From DASRQK01 sp040392005 (GTDB taxonomy: Bacteria > Bacteroidota > Bacteroidia > Sphingobacteriales > Sphingobacteriaceae), in contig JBEBWT010000036.1 in the NCBI GenBank assembly GCA_040392005.1, positions 1-20,130 on the forward strand: a stretch of 20,130 nt of DNA, read 5' to 3'. Positions 1 to 6,789 of this stretch are shown one piece after another; positions within the stretch are counted from its first letter, which is position 1; the number at the start of each line of letters is the position of its first letter. A program made the position numbers and the translations under genes. The notes under the pieces were generated by a model. That model did not search any database. It was not told the origin of the DNA and worked only from the letters and a program-made list of their open reading frames with translations.

Positions 1-55
1 GCCAACGGCAACAGGACCAGCCGTGCTCGCCGTCTTCTCAACCTGGATCGATGGC
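1..55 (-). repeat. 55-bp exact direct repeat, copy A (in DUF7507-like unit)
   Basis: These 55 bases are identical to 364-418. The offset is 363 bp, exactly 121 codons, so the repeat keeps frame. It encodes the start of a repeat unit (PSIQVEKTASTAGPVAVG). Identity is lost immediately on the right side, and the left side lies outside the window, so the true repeat may be longer. Confidence 0.9.
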
Positions 56-3000
56 GAAGCTGCCTCCACAGGAACATCAACAGGACCGTCACTGTCGGTA
101 ACAGGAGGACCCGTAGGTGGCGTACCCGTAACACCAACCGTATTGCTGATGTCTGAGCCGGCATCGATGTCGTCCTGCGTAACAGTATAGCTGCCCGTCA
201 GGATAACAGACTCATTCGGCGCAAGCTCGCCCGCACTAACCGGCCAGCTCGATCCCGCCTTAAGCGCCGTAACAGTACCTCCAAGAAGAGGATCCGTCAC
301 AACAATGCCCGTCAGCGTAACGTTACCCGTGTTGGTAACCTCAATATCATACGTGATCACATCGCCAACGGCAACAGGACCAGCCGTGCTCGCCGTCTTC
401 TCAACCTGGATCGATGGCTTCATTGGAGTCACCGTGACGGTAGAAGTATTATTTGATCCATCCGGATCATCCTCTTCTGCGGAAACGGTAGCCGTATTAT
501 CATAATCACCGGTAGCCAATACCTCAGCCGTAAAGCTGACAGTCACATCTGACCCACTGGTCAGACTCGCAATATCCCAGGTAATCGTACCCGCATTATT
601 GGTACCGCCATCATTGACTGTAATATTCGTATAACCACTCGGCACAATATCCTCGATCTCAATATCTGTCGCAGTACTTGGACCATTATTGGTCACCTTG
701 ATCGTAAAGGTCACAACATTCCCTACCAGCGGAGAAGCGACACTTACATCCTTCTCGATCTCCAGATCAGCTAAGGCAGCAACCGTTGTACTCGTATCAT
801 CTTCCGGAGATTCTACCGTACCACCATCCGGATCTTCGGCAACAGCTTTTGCCGTATTATCGACCGTGCCGGCAAGGACATCCGCCGGAGTAATAGTGTA
901 TGTAGCAGTAGCTGTGGCAATTTCACCGGGCGCAAGTACCCCTGTCGCTGTAACACCAGACCAGTCATAGGTGAAATCCAGTTGATCCGGAATCAGCGGA
1001 TCGCTGATCTCGACATCGGTCAGCGTCACATTGCCCGTGTTCTCGATCTGGAATGTATAGGTGATCACATCACCGGCATCGATCGCTGTATTTGAAACAC
1101 CGTTGGCAACCGTCACATTATCCACGTCCTTGGTGAAAGACATAGAAGGTGCCGCCAGCGAAGTGGAAGTTTCGGCCATCAGTGATGAGGTCACAGGGAG
1201 ACCCGGAGGTATCCCTCTGGCATAAGCCTTGTTATCCACTTTGATCGCCACAACATCGTCCGCAGTAATCGTATAAGTGGCTTCAACAGTAATAGATTGC
1301 CCGGTAGTAAGTACCCCCGGCAGGGCCGGCGTAGGCCAGGTAACCCCTGAAAGATCCAAAGCACCGCCTAACAATGGGTCGAGAATCTCTATATCCGTCA
1401 GCGTGAGGGCGCCTGTATTCGTTACAACAAATTCATAAGTGATCTCATCTCCGGCATCCGCAATTGTGTTTGAAGCACCATTGACAACCGTCACATTGGT
1501 CACGGTTTTTGTCAATGACAAAGTCGGTGATTCCGGTATGATTTCCTCCTCATTATCTCCTGGTGTCGGATCGTGCTCGTCGCCTTCAACGTCAGCTGAG
1601 TTTTCCGCATTTGCACTGCCGGTATTTATAGTGGCAAATATAAAGGTTGCGCTTTCATCAACATCAAGATTGCCCACATTCCAGGTAATGATTCTGGTTA
1701 TCGGATCATAGGTTGCAGTACCTTTTGATGCTATACCGCTGCCGGTGATAAACTCATACCTGGATGACAGTTCATCCTCCACGACAATATTGGTTCCCTT
1801 ACTTGGCCCATGATTGGTGACCGTCAGGGTAAATGTACCCACCCCGCTACCGGCGTCGGACTGCACCCCACTTTTCTGAATCTCCAGGTCAGCCGCCATA
1901 AACGGTTGGGAGATCCTTGCAATGTTGTTGCTCTCCCTCTGCCCCGGTCCCGGACCTATTTCAGCCTTATAATCTCCAGGATTGGTGAATATAGCCGGAG
2001 TCCGTGAAACTGTCGTCACAATAGGCGGAGGTCCCGCAGCAGTCTGTGTCCAGAAAATCTCTTCAAAAGGATCGATGGGGTCAGTAATATTTACATAATC
2101 AGGATTTGTCGCATCGGGATCCGAGAAGTCGGCTGGCCTCAAAATAGTCGCATAGGCATGGATAAGCCCACCATCGGTCTGTTTTACCCCTGACACCACC
2201 TTTACAGGTAACGTAAAAGTCATCTCTCCATCGACAGGCATATTGAGGTAGATCGTATAAACTCCTCCACCGTTGGGATCCGCTGCAAAAGAAGCCGGAG
2301 CTGCACCATATTCCACCCCCTCTTCAGGCTGAACTTCATCACCAGGCGACACAAAGCCATAATTGGGATCGGTCAAATCAACCTCGATACCAGCCGGCAC
2401 ATATAAGTTGAACCTTGCCGGCTTGTTGATCATTGTAACTTCATTGCCGGGATCTCCCACTATTGTAGTTCCTGTTTGAATTGCATAGGGGCCGGAATTT
2501 TTGACTGTGACCGTATAGGTATAGCTGTCGCCTACACTGACGGTTTCACCGGACGGTTTGTCAGCGGTAAACGACTCGACTGACAGATCAGCTTCTTTAA
2601 TCTCCACGACAACACCGGTCAAATTACTCATTGGTCCGGGCACAAAGGAATAGGTATCAATACCTCTTTGATTACCAAAGCCACCACTACCACTACCACC
2701 GTATGCATGCCCATTGGTAGAGCTGTGTTGCCCGGGACCGTTATAAGGTACTACTAAAGGGTTAGAAGCGGCACCCGTATTACCTATGCTGTTACCGTCT
2801 GCATCAGTATCGTCCCACCACACTAAATCTTTCTCCGGATTAGCTATCAGGTCAGGATAAGCGTAGGTATTTTTATCTAACTGTATAACTTTAACTCCAT
2901 TGGCATTGGCCTCCATATCCAGATATGGGAAATGCACCTCAGCACCTGTAAGCTGCACGGTAATTGTACCCACTGTAGCTCCTGGCGGTAATAAGATGGC

Positions 3001-5037
3001 AGGGACTGTGGGGTCGGCCTGGGTGCCGGTTCTACCATCCCAATATACCTGGTTAAACCCGACAACACTTCCCCCAGTTATTACCCTGTCGTAATATACG
3101 ATGTTATCAGGAGCCGGACCTGTACCGCCCGGAATAGTAATGCGATAAGTACCGGCTACATTGGCATTGAACTCAATATAAGCCCCTTTCGAGCCGCCAT
3201 AGCCGTCAGAGCCCTCTACCCCAACGAATTTTATATTTTCAGCTTCTGGATCGGGTGGATTCTGTAGTTTTACCCAGGTAAGACCACCATTATAATCTGC
3301 TTCTGACGGCAAATCGGCATTAGGCTGCCCATAGAATAACTTATGCGTGGTGTTTAAAGGATCATCATCCTGATTCGGGTTTTTTATATTATACGGTGTA
3401 TTCCTCTGGCTCTTATATGTCCTTAGGCCGCCACCATTGCTCTCAGTTGTAAAACCCCGGTTGTTTACAAAAAAGGTATAGAATAACCCCGCCAAACCGT
3501 TTCCTTCTACCAAGTAGGGAAACCCATCTTTGGTTACAATATAAAAATTACCATAGAATTGTGCCGTAGAGACGTCTGTAGTAGCAGCTCCGTTAAACAC
3601 ATTCAGGTAGGTACGGCCAGGCTTTATATTGCCTGCAGCATCGGTTACCGTAGCGTCCCATGCTGTTATGGTGCGGCCAGTAGTATTTTGTGACCACTGA
3701 GGGTTATTTGCTTCATCTACTGTACCTTGTCCAACGGCATTACTGCTATTATCTGCTGTTCCCAAACCTGTTTGGGGTGCATAGAACCATACTTCATAAA
3801 TACCTGTTTCATCAGCCGTAACCACAAAAGGTTCATAGCCTGCTTCACCTCCTATTTTGGGGCCCAGCAATTCTTCTCCTCGGTTTTGGATTCTACCATT
3901 TGTAGTGCTTGGGCCGCTATAATAATCAGGCTCAACATCCTTAAGTGCTAAATAACCAGTGTTATCGTCAGCAATGACCCGACCGGAACTTGAGGGCTTA
4001 AACACCCTGATAGCTCCATATCCATTTGCATCGCTCCCTGCTACAAGCATTCCCTGAGCACTGGAACCAAGATAGAGTTTTTCACCTGCATTAAGGAATA
4101 CCTTATGCACCCCAGGGTTGATAAAGGGATATGCTTCTGGATATAGTGTATTTGTATTACTAACAAGTTTAGATCGGCGACCCAGTGTATTAGGGGTATA
4201 TAAATCCCTCGAGCCGGAGCCATGAAAAGTAAAACCTCCTCCTCCTGCCAAAATGATTACTTGCCCGTGACCACCATCTCCACCCGATACATTTCCTGTG
4301 GCGTTGCTTCTTCTTGCTCCTCCACCCCCACCTCCCGGAACAGCTCCTGAATTTCCAACATTCGCTGCAGTAGTGGCTGCACCCCCGACACCTCCATAAT
4401 AAGCGGAACCCCCGGCACCTCCATTACCATTGGTACCATTACCAGCATTAGACCCCGCACTTCCATTGGAAACAAAATCACCCAGCATGGTGTTATTCCC
4501 GGTCGGAGCTGACCAAGAAGCTCCTGTGGTCGTATTAGTGGTGACACTATTACCTCCGGCAGCTCTTGCAAAGGTATTGGCTCCGTTTGAGTTGCTGGTG
4601 GATACCCAGCTTGTTCCGCCCCGATTAGTGTTTGCACCAGTAACACCCGTAACACCATCCCCAACACTGACATAAATTGTAGATCCTGGTGTTACTGTCT
4701 GGACTTTATAAGCATATCCACCACTGGTACCACCACCACCACCACCATTGCTTGTTCGTCCTCCTCCGGCACCACCACCACCCCAGACCATCACCGTAAT
4801 CTGGGTGACACCCGCAGGAACAGTATATTGTTGAATTGCCCCATTGGTAGTATAATCAAAGACCTTGGAGGATTGCGCCATTAAACTCAAAGGAAAAAGA
4901 AACGCAATCATAATTAACACGCCCCCCCCGGGGGATAACTGCCTCAACCAGGAGCCAATATGTCTTTCCTTCGATTTTGAAATTTTGTTTTTACTGGTAG
5001 ATGGATGTTGATGGAATTTACCGTAAAATTTTCTCAT
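1..5037 (-). CDS. Giant secreted DUF11/DUF7507-repeat surface protein, C-terminus outside window
   Basis: The reading frame is open from ATG at 5037-5035 to the left edge, 1679 codons without a stop, so the gene is only partly here. Residues 1-39 form a long basic n-region. A hydrophobic stretch at about 40-54 ends in LMAQ, as in a signal peptide. Residues about 75-270 are a glycine-rich domain that begins with IQQYTVPAGVTQITVMVWGG and ends with GGDGGHGQVIIL. A unique region of about 540 residues follows. Ig-like repeats of the DUF11/DUF7507 kind then start near residues 816, 1049, 1170, 1296, 1423, 1540 and 1661, with typical phrases such as VTNTGNVTLT. Proteins of this type are exported and act at the surface, often in adhesion or matrix. 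In Bacteroidota many leave through the type IX system using a C-terminal signal, which cannot be checked here. Function as an adhesin is inferred. The gene is separated from the upstream dehydrogenase by 294 bp. Confidence 0.9.
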   Translation of the reverse strand, partial: MRKFYGKFHQHPSTSKNKISKSKERHIGSWLRQLSPGGGVLIMIAFLFPLSLMAQSSKVFDYTTNGAIQQYTVPAGVTQITVMVWGGGGAGGGRTSNGGGGGGTSGGYAYKVQTVTPGSTIYVSVGDGVTGVTGANTNRGGTSWVSTSNSNGANTFARAAGGNSVTTNTTTGASWSAPTGNNTMLGDFVSNGSAGSNAGNGTNGNGGAGGSAYYGGVGGAATTAANVGNSGAVPGGGGGGARRSNATGNVSGGDGGHGQVIILAGGGGFTFHGSGSRDLYTPNTLGRRSKLVSNTNTLYPEAYPFINPGVHKVFLNAGEKLYLGSSAQGMLVAGSDANGYGAIRVFKPSSSGRVIADDNTGYLALKDVEPDYYSGPSTTNGRIQNRGEELLGPKIGGEAGYEPFVVTADETGIYEVWFYAPQTGLGTADNSSNAVGQGTVDEANNPQWSQNTTGRTITAWDATVTDAAGNIKPGRTYLNVFNGAATTDVSTAQFYGNFYIVTKDGFPYLVEGNGLAGLFYTFFVNNRGFTTESNGGGLRTYKSQRNTPYNIKNPNQDDDPLNTTHKLFYGQPNADLPSEADYNGGLTWVKLQNPPDPEAENIKFVGVEGSDGYGGSKGAYIEFNANVAGTYRITIPGGTGPAPDNIVYYDRVITGGSVVGFNQVYWDGRTGTQADPTVPAILLPPGATVGTITVQLTGAEVHFPYLDMEANANGVKVIQLDKNTYAYPDLIANPEKDLVWWDDTDADGNSIGNTGAASNPLVVPYNGPGQHSSTNGHAYGGSGSGGFGNQRGIDTYSFVPGPMSNLTGVVVEIKEADLSVESFTADKPSGETVSVGDSYTYTVTVKNSGPYAIQTGTTIVGDPGNEVTMINKPARFNLYVPAGIEVDLTDPNYGFVSPGDEVQPEEGVEYGAAPASFAADPNGGGVYTIYLNMPVDGEMTFTLPVKVVSGVKQTDGGLIHAYATILRPADFSDPDATNPDYVNITDPIDPFEEIFWTQTAAGPPPIVTTVSRTPAIFTNPGDYKAEIGPGPGQRESNNIARISQPFMAADLEIQKSGVQSDAGSGVGTFTLTVTNHGPSKGTNIVVEDELSSRYEFITGSGIASKGTATYDPITRIITWNVGNLDVDESATFIFATINTGSANAENSADVEGDEHDPTPGDNEEEIIPESPTLSLTKTVTNVTVVNGASNTIADAGDEITYEFVVTNTGALTLTDIEILDPLLGGALDLSGVTWPTPALPGVLTTGQSITVEATYTITADDVVAIKVDNKAYARGIPPGLPVTSSLMAETSTSLAAPSMSFTKDVDNVTVANGVSNTAIDAGDVITYTFQIENTGNVTLTDVEISDPLIPDQLDFTYDWSGVTATGVLAPGEIATATATYTITPADVLAGTVDNTAKAVAEDPDGGTVESPEDDTSTTVAALADLEIEKDVSVASPLVGNVVTFTIKVTNNGPSTATDIEIEDIVPSGYTNITVNDGGTNNAGTITWDIASLTSGSDVTVSFTAEVLATGDYDNTATVSAEEDDPDGSNNTSTVTVTPMKPSIQVEKTASTAGPVAVGDVITYDIEVTNTGNVTLTGIVVTDPLLGGTVTALKAGSSWPVSAGELAPNESVILTGSYTVTQDDIDAGSDISNTVGVTGTPPTGPPVTDSDGPVDVPVEAASPSIQVEKTASTAGPVAVG
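364..418 (-). repeat. 55-bp exact direct repeat, copy B
   Basis: Second visible copy of the sequence at 1-55, encoding the same start of a 121-residue Ig-like unit. Neighbouring units further right encode similar protein motifs but differ in DNA, so these two look recently duplicated or homogenised. Confidence 0.9.
4729..4746 (-). repeat. Trinucleotide repeat (GGT)6 encoding six glycines
   Basis: Six tandem ACC units on the plus strand, read as GGT in the gene. It lies inside the glycine-rich domain. Length changes would stay in frame, so it should affect only the glycine count. Confidence 0.7.
4922..4934 (-). repeat. G8 homopolymer tract (C5G8 on coding strand) in signal-peptide region
   Basis: On the plus strand there are eight C followed by five G. 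In the minus-strand gene this is CCCCC then GGGGGGGG. It encodes the end of Ser35, then Pro36-Gly37-Gly38 and part of Gly39, just before the hydrophobic core of the signal peptide. A length change of one base here would shift the whole downstream frame, so this is a candidate contingency tract. Confidence 0.7.
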
Positions 5038-5180
5038 GTCTTATGATTAAAGTCTCTATAATGCTTCGAACCTGGGTCCAAAGCAGTTTTCTGATTTAAA
5101 TGGCAAAAAAAAATACCCGGAACCAACCAACTCTAACCCAACTGAGGGTCATGTATAGTTTTTTCCAGGTAAATGCGCCG

Positions 5181-5188
5181 CAAATATA
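5181..5188 (-). promoter_or_regulatory. Candidate -7 box (TATATTTG) for the repeat-protein gene
   Basis: On the minus strand this reads TATATTTG, an exact match to the Bacteroidota -7 consensus TAnnTTTG. The nearest upstream TTTG lies only 13 bases away, shorter than the usual 17-23, so the -33 part is poor. If used, it gives a 5' leader of about 135-140 nt. Confidence 0.35.
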
Positions 5189-5198
5189 TATAGGGAAA

Positions 5199-5233
5199 GG
5201 TCAAAAAAAGTGTGAAGAATCACTCTTTTGACC
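5199..5233 (-). terminator. Hairpin with T-tract: ugd terminator or operator
   Basis: The outer arms GGTCAAAA (5199-5206) and TTTTGACC (5226-5233) pair. Inner GTGA (5212-5215) pairs with TCAC (5220-5223) around a 4-base loop. Read on the minus strand, the inner stem is followed by seven T, as in a weak intrinsic terminator for the gene starting at 6723. It lies directly upstream of the TATATTTG box, so an operator role is equally possible. Confidence 0.35.
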
Positions 5234-5265
5234 GATTTGAACCTTTTTTAAAGGAGTTTCTGATC

Positions 5266-5291
5266 ATTTTGTAGCGATTTAACTACAAAAT
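5266..5291. repeat. Inverted repeat ATTTTGTAG / CTACAAAAT
   Basis: Nine-base perfect arms at 5266-5274 and 5283-5291 are separated by 8 bases. A related but non-identical sequence (AACTACAAATCCGG) recurs at 5312-5325, next to the ugd stop. There is no long T-run after the stem on either strand, so it may be a protein-binding site rather than a terminator. No function is assigned. Confidence 0.5.
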
Positions 5292-5331
5292 CGGGGGGGT
5301 TATAGCTATATAACTACAAATCCGGAGGGAA

Positions 5332-6723
5332 TCACCCTCCGATCACATAATAATTGAAGCCGAGCGACTTCATTCTAACCGCATCCAGCAGTCGCCTGCC
5401 ATCGAACACGAATGCAGGTTTTTGCATGCTTTGGAAAATTCGGGGCCAATCGTACATTTTGAATTCATCCCATTCGGTGAGGACGGCCAGGGCATAAGCC
5501 CCTTCCATCGTATTATAAGGGTCTTTTTCCACCCGGAGGAGCCTGCGGTTTTCTTCAGGGGAACGAGTGCCGAGCGCATCCAAATCGGCATAAATCCGCT
5601 CCGGGGATACACGGGGGTCATATACGGTGATTTCAGCTTCTTCGGACAGCAGAGCATCGGCTACATAGATAGCGGCAGACTCGCGGGTGTCATTGGTATC
5701 TTTCTTGAAGGCCCACCCCAGAAACGCAATTTTTTTGCCGGAAACCGTGTCGTAAAGTGTCCGAACGATCTTGTCGGCAAAGCGCTTGCGCTGATGGCTG
5801 TTGAGCAGGATTACTTGCTCCCAGTAGTCTGCTACGGCGTGGAGTTGATAGCTGCGGGCAATATATACCAGATTGAGAATATCTTTCTGGAAGCAGGATC
5901 CTCCGAATCCGACCGAAGCCTTCAGAAACTTCGGGCCGATCCTGCTGTCCGCACCAACGGCACGGGCGACTTCATCCACATCGGCACCGGTGGCTTCACA
6001 CAGTTCGGAAATGGCATTGATGGACGAAACCCGTTGTGCCAGGAAAGCATTGGCGGTGAGTTTGGAGAGTTCGGCCGACCACAAGTTGGTGGTGATTATC
6101 CGCTCAACAGGCACCCAATGGGCATAAATGGCCGTCAGCGCCTGGATAGCCTCTTCGTTGTCTCCCCCGATCAGCACCCGGTCGGGCTTCAAAAGATCCT
6201 GTACGGCGGTGCCTTCGGATAAAAATTCGGGGTTCGACAACACATGAAAACTTATGCCCCTGCCCGTCTGACCTCTCCCTTGCCCCAGAATATTTTTGAT
6301 AGAGGAGGCTGTCCGTACCGGAATAGTGGATTTTTCCACTACAATTTTACCGGAAGTGGATGCTGCCGCAATCTGACGGGCACAGCTCTCCACAAATTTC
6401 AGGTCCGCCGCCATACCCTTGCCTTTCCCATAGGTTTTGGTGGGGGTATTAACCGAAATAAAAATCAGGTCTGCCTCGGCAATGGCTTTATCTATATCTT
6501 TGGAAAAAAACAGATTGCGCCCGCGCGCCTCCGCAACGATCCCCGCCAGACCGGGCTCATAGACCGGCAGGCGCTCCGGATCCGGATCGTTCCAGGCATC
6601 GATCCGGTCAGGATTGGAGTCCACCACGGTAATCCGCAGGTGAGGGCATTGACTGGCGATGACAGACATGGTAGGCCCGCCCACATAACCGGCTCCGATG
6701 CAGCAAATGTTTTTTATTTCCAT
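5332..6723 (-). CDS. ugd: UDP-glucose 6-dehydrogenase, animal-like type
   Basis: This 463-residue cytoplasmic enzyme oxidises UDP-glucose to UDP-glucuronate with two NAD+, feeding acidic exopolysaccharide or uronate-containing glycans. The N-terminal Rossmann loop GAGYVGGPTM is at residues 10-19. VNTPTKTYGKGKG (91-103) and EKSTIPVR (130-137) follow. The active-site residues of the human enzyme (E165, K220, N224, K267, C276, D280) are all present one position later: E166, K221, N225, K268, C277 in GFGGSCFQKD, and D281. The C-terminal NAD/UDP domain contains FAFKKDT-like GWAFKKDTNDTRES (336-349). From memory, similarity to animal and plant UGDH is much closer than to E. coli Ugd, but the long eukaryotic C-terminal tail is absent. 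The gene stands alone on the minus strand, divergent from mutL with a 66-bp gap. A role in capsule or matrix is inferred. Confidence 0.96.
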   Translation of the reverse strand: MEIKNICCIGAGYVGGPTMSVIASQCPHLRITVVDSNPDRIDAWNDPDPERLPVYEPGLAGIVAEARGRNLFFSKDIDKAIAEADLIFISVNTPTKTYGKGKGMAADLKFVESCARQIAAASTSGKIVVEKSTIPVRTASSIKNILGQGRGQTGRGISFHVLSNPEFLSEGTAVQDLLKPDRVLIGGDNEEAIQALTAIYAHWVPVERIITTNLWSAELSKLTANAFLAQRVSSINAISELCEATGADVDEVARAVGADSRIGPKFLKASVGFGGSCFQKDILNLVYIARSYQLHAVADYWEQVILLNSHQRKRFADKIVRTLYDTVSGKKIAFLGWAFKKDTNDTRESAAIYVADALLSEEAEITVYDPRVSPERIYADLDALGTRSPEENRRLLRVEKDPYNTMEGAYALAVLTEWDEFKMYDWPRIFQSMQKPAFVFDGRRLLDAVRMKSLGFNYYVIGG

Positions 6724-6789
6724 TATTTTCTCTTGATCGGCTTTTTCCGAAAGGGATAAAATTACGGATTTTTCTTAACTTCGCATTAT

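Larger units (their letters stand above)
5038..5331. other. AT-rich intergenic region between repeat-protein gene and ugd
   Basis: This 294-bp gap holds no gene that I can support. It contains an A9 run near 5106, a -7-like box on the minus strand (5181-5188), a hairpin at 5199-5233, an inverted repeat at 5266-5291 and a short inverted repeat over the ugd stop (5324-5340). It must hold the 5' leader and probably the promoter of the repeat-protein gene, plus the 3' end of the ugd transcript. Confidence 0.7.

Noticed and set aside
1..2600. Repeated DNA as a possible CRISPR array
   Set aside because: The repeats are long, in frame, degenerate and translate into Ig-like domains. There are no short identical repeats with unique spacers.
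4257..4673. Minus-strand 138-codon frame inside the giant repeat gene
   Set aside because: It lies in another frame of the glycine-rich domain. Translation of the true frame gives a signal peptide, glycine-rich domain and Ig-like repeats without a stop.
5422..6222. Plus-strand frame of 266 codons opposite ugd
   Set aside because: It is antisense to a clearly conserved enzyme, has no recognisable motif and no promoter. It reflects codon bias of the real gene.
6776..6783. TAACTTCG as a -7 box for mutL
   Set aside because: One mismatch to TAnnTTTG, no good -33 element and a start only 7 bases from the ATG.
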